From NCBI GenBank assembly GCA_016744415.1, contig JADGEL010000003.1:186001-250000 (forward strand): a stretch of DNA of 64,000 bases, given 5' to 3'. Made by a program: the position numbers and the translations under genes. This DNA comes from Flavobacteriaceae bacterium. GTDB lineage: Bacteria; Bacteroidota; Bacteroidia; Flavobacteriales; Flavobacteriaceae. Positions 33,237 through 42,223 of this stretch are shown piece after piece; position 1 is the stretch's first letter; each line of letters opens with the position of its first letter. The notes beneath the pieces were generated by a model, which worked only from the letters and a program-made list of their open reading frames with translations, ran no database searches and was not told the DNA's origin.

Positions 33237-35516
33237 TTGAAAGTCTGTATTGCCGAAAAACCAAGTGTTGCAAGAGAAATAGCAAACGTATTAGGAGCTA
33301 AAATAAAACGCGACGGCTATTTTGAAGGCAACGGTTATGCCGTTACTTATACCTTCGGACATCTCTGTACTTTATATGAGCCTATCGATTACAAGCCACA
33401 TTGGAAAAGCTGGGATTTAAACAACCTTCCCATGCTGCCAGAAAAGTTCTTGACTAAGGTTACTAAAAATGAAGGCATTCAAAAACAATTTAATATTGTA
33501 AAGAGTTTATTTGACAAAGCAACCGTTGTTATTAATTGTGGTGATGCAGGGCAAGAAGGTGAATTGATTCAACGTTGGGTAATAAATCAGGCTAATTATG
33601 ATGGAGAAATAAAACGCCTTTGGATATCTTCTCTAACTACTGAAGCTATTAAAGAAGGATTTCAAAATCTAAAACCATCTGCCGATTACGACAACCTCTT
33701 TTATGCTGGGTTCTCAAGAGCAATTGGAGATTGGCTCTTGGGCATGAACGCAACAAGACTCTACACCGTTAAACATGGCGGCTATAAACAAATGCTATCT
33801 GTAGGTCGAGTACAAACACCAACTTTAGCAATGGTGGTAAAACGTTTTTTAGAAATTCAAAACTTTAAACCACAACCTTTTTGGGAATTACAAACTAAAT
33901 ACAGAGATACTTTATTTAGTTATGATGAAGGGCGTTTTTTAAAAAAGGAAGATGGAGAAAAATTAGCTGACAAAGTAAAAGAAAGTGATTTTCTAATTAC
34001 AGCTATTAACAAAAAGAAAGGAAAAGAATACGCTCCAAAGCTTTTTGATTTAACAGGATTACAAGTGTATTGCAATACTAAATTCGGTTTTACAGCAGAT
34101 GAAACTTTAAAAATTGCCCAAAAACTATACGAACAAAAGGTAGTTACATATCCAAGAGTTGATACTACTTTCTTACCAAATGATGTGTATTCAAAGGTTC
34201 AAAGCATCTTAAAGAATCTAACTAACTACCTAGGCTTAACACAATCATTATTAAGTAAAAAGATTAAAAAATCATCTAAAGTATTTAACGATAAAAAGGT
34301 CACCGATCATCATGCAATCATACCTACAGGTATTCAATTAAACTTACAATACAATCAACAATTGGTGTATGACATTATTGTAAAACGATTTATTGCTGCT
34401 TTTTATGATGATTGCTCAGTTGCAAATACATCAGTAATTGGTAATGCAGCTGATGTGTCTTTTAAAACTACCGGCAAAGAAATATTAGAGAAGGGATGGC
34501 GAGTTGTTTTTGAGTCTACCAACTCTAAGAATAAAAAAGAAATAGGAATACTACCAACTTTCACTAAAGGCGAAAAAGGAGAACACTCCCCTACTTTTAT
34601 CGAAAAACAAACCAAAGCTCCAAATCAATTTACAGAGGCTACGTTGTTACGTGCAATGGAAACAGCTGGTAAGCAAGTAGATGATGACGAAGTGCGTGAG
34701 TTGATGAAAGAGAATGGTATTGGGCGTCCATCAACTAGAGCAAATATTATTGAAACTTTATTTAGACGAAAATACATCATCCGAAAAAAGAAACAACTTT
34801 TACCTACTGATACAGGGATTCAATTGATTGCTACTATTAAAAATGAATTGCTTAAATCTGCCGAATTAACAGGACGCTGGGAAAAACGTTTAAAAGAAAT
34901 TGAACGTGGCGAATTTAATGCGGGCACTTTTATCAAGAATATGAAAAAGATGGTAGATGAATTGGTGTATGAAGTGAGGATGGAAAAAAAGAAAGCTAAC
35001 ATTTCACATACTGCAACTCCTATTAAAACAAAAATAAAGAGTAAAACCTCTAACGATATTACTGTAGAAAAATGTCCTAAATGTAATAACGGATCTATTT
35101 TAAAAGGGTCTTCAGCCTACGGATGTAGTAAATACAAAGAGGGGTGTAATTTTAAATTGTCTTTTAAGTTTGAAAGCAAAAAAATATCAGAAAAACAATT
35201 CATTCGTTTGCTTCAAAAAGGCTCTACTGTTAATTTAAAAGGGTTTAAAGTTAATGGTGAAACTATTGAAGGCTTACTCCGTTTTGATGAAAGCTATCAA
35301 TTAGTTTTAGAAAAGAAAAAAGGAAAAACCCTTAATGTTTTATCCTGTCCAAAATGCAATAACGGTACCGTTTTAAAAGGGAAAACTGCTTATGGGTGTA
35401 GCGGATTTAAATCTGGTTGTGATTTTAAGGTAAGTTTTGAAACTATAAGATCAAAAGCAGTTGGTGCAAAACTTACAAAAGAACTAGTCTATAAAATATT
35501 AAAGGAATCAAAATAG
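33237..35516 (+). CDS. topB: Type IA DNA topoisomerase III-like enzyme, TTG start
   Basis: This 759-residue enzyme relaxes or decatenates DNA. The TOPRIM domain starts KVCIAEKPSVAREIA and carries DAGQEGELI (103-111); the usual DxDxE is changed so that the second Asp is Gly105. The catalytic Tyr is Y305 in VVTYPRVDT, and MLSVGRVQTPTLAM is the conserved hinge region. Two C-terminal C4 zinc modules (CPKCNNGSILKG, CPKCNNGTVLKG) bind DNA. The start is TTG at 33237: an in-frame stop lies two codons upstream and the family begins exactly at this Met. Its end overlaps the terminator at 35499-35540. Confidence 0.9.
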   Translation: MKVCIAEKPSVAREIANVLGAKIKRDGYFEGNGYAVTYTFGHLCTLYEPIDYKPHWKSWDLNNLPMLPEKFLTKVTKNEGIQKQFNIVKSLFDKATVVINCGDAGQEGELIQRWVINQANYDGEIKRLWISSLTTEAIKEGFQNLKPSADYDNLFYAGFSRAIGDWLLGMNATRLYTVKHGGYKQMLSVGRVQTPTLAMVVKRFLEIQNFKPQPFWELQTKYRDTLFSYDEGRFLKKEDGEKLADKVKESDFLITAINKKKGKEYAPKLFDLTGLQVYCNTKFGFTADETLKIAQKLYEQKVVTYPRVDTTFLPNDVYSKVQSILKNLTNYLGLTQSLLSKKIKKSSKVFNDKKVTDHHAIIPTGIQLNLQYNQQLVYDIIVKRFIAAFYDDCSVANTSVIGNAADVSFKTTGKEILEKGWRVVFESTNSKNKKEIGILPTFTKGEKGEHSPTFIEKQTKAPNQFTEATLLRAMETAGKQVDDDEVRELMKENGIGRPSTRANIIETLFRRKYIIRKKKQLLPTDTGIQLIATIKNELLKSAELTGRWEKRLKEIERGEFNAGTFIKNMKKMVDELVYEVRMEKKKANISHTATPIKTKIKSKTSNDITVEKCPKCNNGSILKGSSAYGCSKYKEGCNFKLSFKFESKKISEKQFIRLLQKGSTVNLKGFKVNGETIEGLLRFDESYQLVLEKKKGKTLNVLSCPKCNNGTVLKGKTAYGCSGFKSGCDFKVSFETIRSKAVGAKLTKELVYKILKESK

Positions 35517-35540
35517 TGAACACTCCTTTGATTCCTTTAA
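35499..35540. terminator. 14-bp-stem bidirectional terminator at the topB end
   Basis: TTAAAGGAATCAAA (35499-35512) is the exact reverse complement of TTTGATTCCTTTAA (35527-35540), with a 14-base loop. It overlaps the topB stop codon and serves the convergent gene too. Confidence 0.75.
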
Positions 35541-35567
35541 ATAAATCTTGAATTATAAGAATTTTTC

Positions 35568-36302
35568 TTATTGTTTTGTAGAGGTCATTGTTACATTAAT
35601 TCCCATTTGTTGCCCCTCAACAGCCATATCCATTTCCATAATAGCTTTATTAACATTACCAGTTGCTCTATTAATTTCCATAGAACCTGATATGGTACCT
35701 TCTGCCATTAATGAGATTTTACCAGAAATATCAACCAAAATATTTTTTTTATTAATTGATTTCACTGTATAAATCATTTCCATATCCATACCATTTTCCA
35801 TTTTATTGACAGTCCATGAACTACCAACTTTTACTTCTTCTTTTGGGTAAACAACTGTTCCAGCATTATCTGTAAATTTATCTACACCTGGTATGTTTGG
35901 TTCTACTTTTGTTATAACTGATTCGGCTCTGCTTGTTAACGTGTTAAAAATAGTTGCTTCTAACATTGGTGCAAATTGTGCATGCATCGCTTTGCTAGTT
36001 TCATCTCTATCATCATCATTCATTTTAGAATCATATGACATATCCATTCCAGAAACATTCATATCCATTTTAATAGCCTTAATTCCCATTTCAACATTGT
36101 AAACAGTATCTAAGGCTTCTTTTACAACCATATCCATATCAATTTTCATATCCATAGTTGTTTCACCAGCTTGTTCCATTATTGTATTGGCCGTAATAAC
36201 ATAGGTGTCACCTACGTTATAATTTAACCTTAATAATGCTGATTCTTGTGCAGTACTTATCAGAGTTACTGCAATTGCTACTAGCGTAAATAATTTTCTC
36301 AT
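35568..36302 (-). CDS. DUF6263-like secreted protein, Met/Asp-rich
   Basis: This 244-residue protein has a signal peptide ending ISTAQ. Its composition is odd: many alternating Met and Asp or Asn residues (MDMKIDMDMVV, MDMNVSGMDM). It resembles DUF6263-type proteins, which have no known role. Repeated MDM patterns could suggest metal binding by Met, but this is speculation. It reads leftward toward the topB end. The terminator at 36346-36372 separates it from the cold-shock gene upstream. Confidence 0.65.
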   Translation of the reverse strand: MRKLFTLVAIAVTLISTAQESALLRLNYNVGDTYVITANTIMEQAGETTMDMKIDMDMVVKEALDTVYNVEMGIKAIKMDMNVSGMDMSYDSKMNDDDRDETSKAMHAQFAPMLEATIFNTLTSRAESVITKVEPNIPGVDKFTDNAGTVVYPKEEVKVGSSWTVNKMENGMDMEMIYTVKSINKKNILVDISGKISLMAEGTISGSMEINRATGNVNKAIMEMDMAVEGQQMGINVTMTSTKQ

Positions 36303-36345
36303 TTTAATTTTTGTTAGATTTTATTTAATTGTTAACTCAAAAAAA

Positions 36346-36372
36346 AATACAAACTGGTTTCCAGTTTGTATT
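36346..36372 (-). terminator. Intrinsic terminator of the cold-shock gene
   Basis: AATACAAACTGG and CCAGTTTGTATT form a perfect 12-bp stem with a 3-base loop. On the minus strand an A-tract precedes the stem and a run of T (plus-strand A, about 36339-36347) follows it, right behind the cold-shock gene end. Confidence 0.85.
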
Positions 36373-36394
36373 TTTTTTTTTAATTTATGTTTTT

Positions 36395-36850
36395 TTATGC
36401 TTTTTGCTTAACTCTAACAGCATTCATTCCTTTCATTCCTTTTTCAAGTTCAAAAGTAACTTTGTCGTTTTCGGCAATTTCATCAATCAAACCACTAACA
36501 TGACAAAAATATTTTTCTTGATTTTCTGTATCAATGATAAAACCAAATCCTTTTGAAGTGTCAAAAAATGAAACCTTACCATTTCTAATAGGGTCAAACT
36601 TTTCTTCGTCTCTATCTTCTTTTTTAGGAATACCTAAAACAATGCTTTCAGCATCAACTTTTTCTTTTAAATCTGGGTCTGGTGGTGTATCTACCAAATT
36701 ACCATTATGGTCTACATAAGCAAATTGAATACCTAACCCTTTTTCTTTCTCTAATTTACGAGCCTCTTTTTTCTTTGCTTTTTCTTCACGTTTTTTTAAA
36801 CGCTTTTTTTCTTTTTCAGATTTATTAAAGGTTTGTTGAGACTTTGCCAT
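36395..36850 (-). CDS. Cold-shock-domain protein with basic N-terminal extension
   Basis: This 151-residue protein has a lysine/glutamate-rich coiled N-terminal part (about 1-40) and a C-terminal cold-shock domain with RNP1-like KGFGFI and FCHVSGL. It should bind single-stranded RNA or DNA. The long charged N-terminus sets it apart from the 65-70-residue classic Csp proteins and is common in Bacteroidota. The -7 element TATATTTG lies at 36918-36911, and a strong terminator follows the gene, so it is a single-gene unit. Confidence 0.88.
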   Translation of the reverse strand: MAKSQQTFNKSEKEKKRLKKREEKAKKKEARKLEKEKGLGIQFAYVDHNGNLVDTPPDPDLKEKVDAESIVLGIPKKEDRDEEKFDPIRNGKVSFFDTSKGFGFIIDTENQEKYFCHVSGLIDEIAENDKVTFELEKGMKGMNAVRVKQKA

Positions 36851-36910
36851 TCTTGATTTTTATATTTTATGATATACAATCATTCAGATTTGTTTCCGAA
36901 AAACTGCCTA

Positions 36911-36918
36911 CAAATATA
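36911..36918 (-). promoter_or_regulatory. -7 element (TATATTTG) of the cold-shock gene
   Basis: A perfect TAnnTTTG on the minus strand leaves a leader of about 55 bases before 36850, a length suited to a structured cold-shock leader. Confidence 0.55.
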
Positions 36919-36964
36919 GGGTTTGTTATTGGAAATATTTAAAGATAATAGTACTTTTTATTCG

Positions 36965-37585
36965 CTACACTATCTGAAAAATAACCAAGGCATAAATAAA
37001 GAAGCGCAAAAACCGTAGGAGTCCAAACAATAAATAGTTTTTGAATTTATAATTGATAACTCCAGCAGCAATACTTGTCATGGCAAAAGGGATTGGTAAT
37101 AAGGCCCCAACTACGATTAAAAAACCTCCCCACTTTCTAATCATGATCAAATGCTTTTTCATTTTCACCTCTAAATAATTAAAGACTTTTGGAAGTTTAG
37201 CAATATACTTGCCTATAAAATAAGAAATGATACCCCCAAAATATGAAAACAATGCTAATAGTGTGACATATAATATTGGCTCAGCACTCTTACCTGCCCA
37301 TGCAATAAATATTTCTGGAGGAACTAACCCTAATAAAGATTCTGAAATAAAAAATACGGTTATAATTGTAAATGGCGAATACTTTTCTATGATTGTTGCA
37401 AATAGCTCGTTGAAGTCAATAACAAAATAATGTACAAAAAATAAGGCACCTATAAATAGCACAATTGGTAAAATAGATTTTACAACACTCTTTTTTACAA
37501 AAGTATAAAACCCGGTATAGCTATAATACTGGTGCAATAAACGAAACTTAGATTTCTTTATAGAAGGTTTAGATGAAGGGTTCAT
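36965..37585 (-). CDS. VTT/DedA-type membrane protein (YqaA-like)
   Basis: This 206-residue membrane protein has four or five helices. It carries the VTT/DedA-like features FFISESLLGLVPPEIFIAW and GGFLIVVGALLPIPFAMTSIAAG. DedA/VTT proteins work as membrane transporters or lipid scramblases; some flip undecaprenyl phosphate. The exact role of this subgroup is not known. The TATATTTG element at 37627-37620 gives a leader of about 30 bases. Confidence 0.82.
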   Translation of the reverse strand: MNPSSKPSIKKSKFRLLHQYYSYTGFYTFVKKSVVKSILPIVLFIGALFFVHYFVIDFNELFATIIEKYSPFTIITVFFISESLLGLVPPEIFIAWAGKSAEPILYVTLLALFSYFGGIISYFIGKYIAKLPKVFNYLEVKMKKHLIMIRKWGGFLIVVGALLPIPFAMTSIAAGVINYKFKNYLLFGLLRFLRFFIYALVIFQIV

Positions 37586-37619
37586 TTAAATACTTAATTT
37601 CTAATTCTTACTTTTTGTG

Positions 37620-37627
37620 CAAATATA
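37620..37627 (-). promoter_or_regulatory. -7 element (TATATTTG) of the VTT-domain gene
   Basis: A perfect TAnnTTTG on the minus strand lies 34 bases before the start at 37585. Confidence 0.55.
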
Positions 37628-37705
37628 ATATTAAATATGAGTTTTGAATGTAACATTCCATACACTTAACAAGAATTTATAAACTAAAGGATTAAAAATT
37701 TTGCT

Positions 37706-39397
37706 TTAAATTGATTGATTTAAAAAAGATTTAGCTTCCTTAATTTCTACTCTTTCATTTATAACAGTAGCTGTGGTTAAATTCACCAATTGCTCAAAAT
37801 ATTGCGTAGCCTTTTCTTCATTTCCCATGAGTTCTGAAGCAACAGCTGCTCCATAAACCCCATTGAACCTATTAGGGTGACCATCAAGATTTAATTCGTA
37901 AACTTCAAGTGCTTCTGCAGGTTTATTATAAGCCAGTAACATATCTGCCAACAGTTCATCAGCAGGTAAAACTTCACCTGGGGTTACAGGATGTTTTGAT
38001 GTTTGACTTTCTAACTCAGCCGCCTTTCTCATAAAAGCGAGTGCTTCATTTTGATTCCCTTTTGCAAATTGAATCCAACCTTCAATAGCTTGTATTTGTA
38101 TCATTACTTGACCAGATTTATATTTGAAGTTTTCTTTTTTTAAATCAAGTATTTCTTGATGTAACATTTTTAAAATTGCTAATTCATTTTCTGCTGCAGC
38201 AACATCTCCTAGATGAGAAAACCCAAGAGCTCTTCCAAAATGAAGCATTGATTTTTCCCAAGGAAAATCATCCCAAGGAATATCAATAATTGGTAGCTCT
38301 AGTTGAGACGCTTCTTTCCATTGTTTATTCTCTAAAGCAATACGAACAGGAATCGCAATCAAAGCATAACTTGAAGCAAAATGATTTTTTGGAAATACTT
38401 CTTTAACATCTTGCATGTTTCTTAATTGCCCCATAGCTTCTTCATTATTTCCCATTTGTAAATAGGCATACACTAAATAATCAACTGCATGAATCTCTTG
38501 AGACCAATTAGCATCTGGATTTACACGTTCTGTGTAACAGATTGCAGAAGATACCGAGTTAATATTTGTGTTCACTGATTCATCCCATAAACCTAAACGG
38601 GTAAAAATATGTGATGGCATATGCTGTGCATGAGCCGATGCTGGGGCAATAGTTGCATATCTTCTAGCAGTCTCTAAAGCCATACTTGCTAATTCTGGAT
38701 AATCATAACTATGAATAATATAATGCGCAATACCTGGGTGATTTGGGTGATCTTTAAAAAGTTCTTCTAATATTTTACCTGCCTGCTTTTGCTTTTTGTA
38801 AGTCTTATCATTTGGGTTTGCAACAGCTCTAACTGCTAAGGCATAAAAAACTGCAGCCTCTATATCATCACTATGTTTAATATAAAGTTCTTTCATCTTT
38901 TCTTCATACAGCAACTTACGAGTTGCTTGATCAGTTGTTGCCCAGTTATTGTAAAAAACACCAATAGCATCTAAATAATCCTTTTCTCTTTCTGAAGATG
39001 GCAATGTATTGGCAATTGCCAATAATCTTTCTCCTTTTTCTAAATAACTTAAATCTCCTTGCATCCAAAGAGAATGAAAAATACTCATTGTAACACCCCA
39101 GTATGCCATTGAACAATCGGGATCCATATCAATTACTTTTACAAAAATTTTTTCTGCTTCGGCGTATTCAAAGGAATGTAATAAAGATAACCCCAACTCA
39201 AACGTTTCTCTTGTTTCGTAACTGCAACTCAATGAAAAACTTACTTTACCAAATTGTTCAGAACTACACAGTAGCAACTCTCCCCTTTTTAAATCTATTG
39301 TTGCTAATGCTGAATTTGATTCTTTGTTTTTACATGATGTAATTCCTACTAATAAGAATGTACAACATAAAATAATTGAGTGCTTTAAAAATTTCAT
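37706..39397 (-). CDS. TPR-repeat lipoprotein of unknown function
   Basis: This 563-residue lipoprotein has a lipobox near VGITSC and several TPR-like helix pairs, for example LGLSLLHSFEYAEAEKIF with DPDCSMAYWG, and a C-terminal pair NKPAEALEVYELNL. Motifs such as AQHMPSHIFTRLGLWDESV recur in a family of Bacteroidota TPR lipoproteins with no known function. It follows the PhoX-like gene 52 bases downstream on the same strand and might be co-transcribed with it. Confidence 0.75.
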   Translation of the reverse strand: MKFLKHSIILCCTFLLVGITSCKNKESNSALATIDLKRGELLLCSSEQFGKVSFSLSCSYETRETFELGLSLLHSFEYAEAEKIFVKVIDMDPDCSMAYWGVTMSIFHSLWMQGDLSYLEKGERLLAIANTLPSSEREKDYLDAIGVFYNNWATTDQATRKLLYEEKMKELYIKHSDDIEAAVFYALAVRAVANPNDKTYKKQKQAGKILEELFKDHPNHPGIAHYIIHSYDYPELASMALETARRYATIAPASAHAQHMPSHIFTRLGLWDESVNTNINSVSSAICYTERVNPDANWSQEIHAVDYLVYAYLQMGNNEEAMGQLRNMQDVKEVFPKNHFASSYALIAIPVRIALENKQWKEASQLELPIIDIPWDDFPWEKSMLHFGRALGFSHLGDVAAAENELAILKMLHQEILDLKKENFKYKSGQVMIQIQAIEGWIQFAKGNQNEALAFMRKAAELESQTSKHPVTPGEVLPADELLADMLLAYNKPAEALEVYELNLDGHPNRFNGVYGAAVASELMGNEEKATQYFEQLVNLTTATVINERVEIKEAKSFLNQSI

Positions 39398-39449
39398 AAT
39401 CTTATGTTTATTTTATTGTCTTTTTATTATCAACTAATTAGGGCTTTAA

Positions 39450-41000
39450 TTATTTAAAAATTAACTTTATTAATTCGGAGTCATTTATTTGTAGTAAAAA
39501 AATACCTGTTGGTAAATGATTTCTCTTAAAAATCACGTCAGATTCTCGGTTGTATGTTTTGTCCATTAGCAAACGTCCTTGCATATCAAACAATTTAATA
39601 TTTTCAATATCGCTACTTTTAATAACCATCTCATCAGAAGCTATTGAGGGATTTGGAAATACATATGTTTTATTTGGATATAGTTCATAGTTATCAACTG
39701 TTAGTCCTAAATTATCAGCAACAGAAATAACTAAAGTTGTTCCTAGTTCAAAATTATATTCATTACCTGCAGCATCAAGTTGACCAGCTGTGTTACCAAC
39801 ATTTGGATGCTGAACAGACATAAACAGATATTTAAAATCTGGCGTAAAAGTAATTCCAGTTGGTTCTGCATCAATTGGCATAATCCCAAAAACTTCTACA
39901 TCTGGTGTACCTTGTGTATGTAAACTACCTACTACCCAAATATAATGATTGCCACCATCTTGAAACACCCACAAATTTCCGTCACCATCAAAAGCCAAAT
40001 TATCATTTCCAGATCCCCACGGTGTACTAATAGTACCAGTACTATGAGTAATATCATAACTCATACCTCCCACAAAAGTTTCCATAGTTGCTGTTGTACC
40101 AGAAATTGGATCAGAATCTTGAAAACGATAAACAACTTCATCTGGTGATCCCTTTACAGCAAAATAAACCATCCCATCTGACCCTATTTCGACATCTTCA
40201 ATTCCGTTAAAAACAGTAGCCCCAGCACTTGCACTTTGCGATAATGTTGAATTTCTTTCTCCAACTGTTGCATTGTCTAATAGCACCCATGTACCCGCTC
40301 CGTTTTTTGAACCAGTATAAACATACAACAAACCATCACCCAAATCTTGAGCAGAAGTTGCTACGAATTTATAAAGGTATCCTGGATTTGAATCTGCACC
40401 TTGATAAGCGGTTCGTTCATTAGAATGTATCGCTACATTTTCATGAGCAATGTTTCCCATTGCCCAATGTTTTCCAATAACTGTTTTGGTTACAGGGTTA
40501 ATCTCAACATTCCAACCATTATCATTATATCCATCAAAAGGTGCGTTAAAATCTAAAGGAACCACTACCTCTTCACAAGTAATAATAGTATTCCATGGTG
40601 TAACGGTGCCTGAACAATTTGCACGTGTACCCCCTATTCCGGTTAAATCTACAGCTTCAGAAGCTGTGGTTTCCCACAACTTAGTAGTGGCGTTGAAGCT
40701 AATATCAAAAATAGTTACAGCGCCTACAGTTTTTTCATGATTCAAACTTAAGTAGCCATTCGAACTACTACTTGCAATAGGAACATAACCTGTAAAATCT
40801 GGAGTATCTGGAACTGTTCCTCCAATATCAATTGCATCCCCAGTCTCTGCAATAACTTGAAATGCATGTGATGAAGGTATAATAAATTGTGCTGTTTGAA
40901 CCACAGGTTCTACAGATACAAAATCTCCTATATTTTGAGCTGTCATTTTATAAATAAAAAGGGACAGGGTGCTGACTAAAAGTATTTTTTTGACTTGCAT
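39450..41000 (-). CDS. PhoX-like (DUF839) secreted protein with T9SS sorting domain
   Basis: This 516-residue protein has a signal peptide ending KMTAQ. Its main domain resembles PhoX/DUF839 phosphatases: a β-propeller-like enzyme with GYLSLNHEKTVG, NCSGTVTPWNTIITCEE, GWNVEINPVTKTV and a late FTPDFKYLFMSVQHP. The C-terminal 75 residues form a T9SS sorting domain (YVFPNPSIASDEM ... GIFLLQI), so it is likely exported to the surface. PhoX enzymes release phosphate from organic esters using Ca and Fe; activity here is inferred from family. No clear pho box was seen. Confidence 0.8.
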   Translation of the reverse strand: MQVKKILLVSTLSLFIYKMTAQNIGDFVSVEPVVQTAQFIIPSSHAFQVIAETGDAIDIGGTVPDTPDFTGYVPIASSSSNGYLSLNHEKTVGAVTIFDISFNATTKLWETTASEAVDLTGIGGTRANCSGTVTPWNTIITCEEVVVPLDFNAPFDGYNDNGWNVEINPVTKTVIGKHWAMGNIAHENVAIHSNERTAYQGADSNPGYLYKFVATSAQDLGDGLLYVYTGSKNGAGTWVLLDNATVGERNSTLSQSASAGATVFNGIEDVEIGSDGMVYFAVKGSPDEVVYRFQDSDPISGTTATMETFVGGMSYDITHSTGTISTPWGSGNDNLAFDGDGNLWVFQDGGNHYIWVVGSLHTQGTPDVEVFGIMPIDAEPTGITFTPDFKYLFMSVQHPNVGNTAGQLDAAGNEYNFELGTTLVISVADNLGLTVDNYELYPNKTYVFPNPSIASDEMVIKSSDIENIKLFDMQGRLLMDKTYNRESDVIFKRNHLPTGIFLLQINDSELIKLIFK

Positions 41001-41110
41001 AACTTTAGTGTTTAGGTTAAACTAAAGAATCTTTGGGGCAAAAAAATGGATTAATTTCTCAAAAATACAAAATATGTTTTTAAAAAGCTGATTATGAGCG
41101 AAATAATATT

Positions 41111-42169
41111 CTAGATATTAGTTGCTAACCAATCTCCCACTTCGCTCGTTTTATAAGCCTTTTTATCTTCTGATAAATCTTCTGTTACTACACCTTCTGC
41201 TAATGATTTATTTACAACCGAACGAATTGACTCTGCTTCATCTTTCAATCCGAAAGCCATTTCAAACATCATTGCTGCTGATAAAATAGTCGCTAAAGGA
41301 TTCGCGATATTTAGACCTGTTGCTTGTGGATATGAACCATGAATAGGTTCGAATAATAAATTATTAGTGCCAACAGATGCTGAAGGCATTAATCCCATAG
41401 AGCCTGAAATTACGGATGCTTCATCAGTTAAAATATCACCAAATAGATTTTCTGTAATTAATACATCATAAGAATTTGGCCATTGTACCAAGCGCATTGC
41501 TACTGCATCTACAAACTCATAAGACACTTCTACTTCAGGATACTCTTTTTCCATTGACTGTACAGTTTCTCTCCACAATCTTGATGTTTCCAATACGTTT
41601 GCCTTATCAACACAACATAGTTTTTTTGAACGAGTCATGGCTAATTCAAATCCTTTTTTTGCTAAACGCTTTACTTCTGCTCTGGTATAAACACAATTAT
41701 CAAAAGCAGTTTCTCCTCCGTCTCTTCTACCCTTTTCTCCAAAATAGATTCCACCGGTTAATTCACGTAAAAAAACCAAATCTGTTCCTTCAATCCGCTC
41801 TCTTTTTAAAGGTGATTTTTCTATCAAAGAAGGGAATGTAAACGTTGGTCTTACATTAGCAAATAAGCCTAATTTTTTACGCATTTTTAATAGCCCTTGT
41901 TCTGGTCTTACTTTCGCAGTTGGGTCATTATCAAATCTTGGGTGACCAATAGCTCCAAACAAAACAGCATCAGCTTTTACACATATATCATGTGTTGCAT
42001 CTGGGTATGGTTCGCCAACAGCATCAATTGCTACAGCACCTGTTAAAGCTGGAGTCCAGCTAATTTCATGTCCAAATTTTTGTGCAACTGCATCACTTAC
42101 TTTTACTGCTTGGTTTATGACCTCTGGTCCTATTCCATCACCTGCTAATAGTGCTATATTTAATTTCAT
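41111..42169 (-). CDS. leuB: 3-isopropylmalate dehydrogenase
   Basis: This 352-residue enzyme oxidises and decarboxylates 3-isopropylmalate with NAD in leucine synthesis. The N-terminus NIALLAGDGIGPEV, the substrate loop LRELTGGIYFGEKGR, and the metal/NAD region NLFGDILTDEASVI with GSMGLMPSASVG are all typical. It is the last gene of leuC-leuD-leuA-leuB, 54 bases after leuA. No terminator stands out behind it. Confidence 0.95.
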   Translation of the reverse strand: MKLNIALLAGDGIGPEVINQAVKVSDAVAQKFGHEISWTPALTGAVAIDAVGEPYPDATHDICVKADAVLFGAIGHPRFDNDPTAKVRPEQGLLKMRKKLGLFANVRPTFTFPSLIEKSPLKRERIEGTDLVFLRELTGGIYFGEKGRRDGGETAFDNCVYTRAEVKRLAKKGFELAMTRSKKLCCVDKANVLETSRLWRETVQSMEKEYPEVEVSYEFVDAVAMRLVQWPNSYDVLITENLFGDILTDEASVISGSMGLMPSASVGTNNLLFEPIHGSYPQATGLNIANPLATILSAAMMFEMAFGLKDEAESIRSVVNKSLAEGVVTEDLSEDKKAYKTSEVGDWLATNI

Positions 42170-42223
42170 TATTTTTTATTTTTGATATTAGACTTAAGAT
42201 TTTTGAATTCAAATCTTTTGCTA

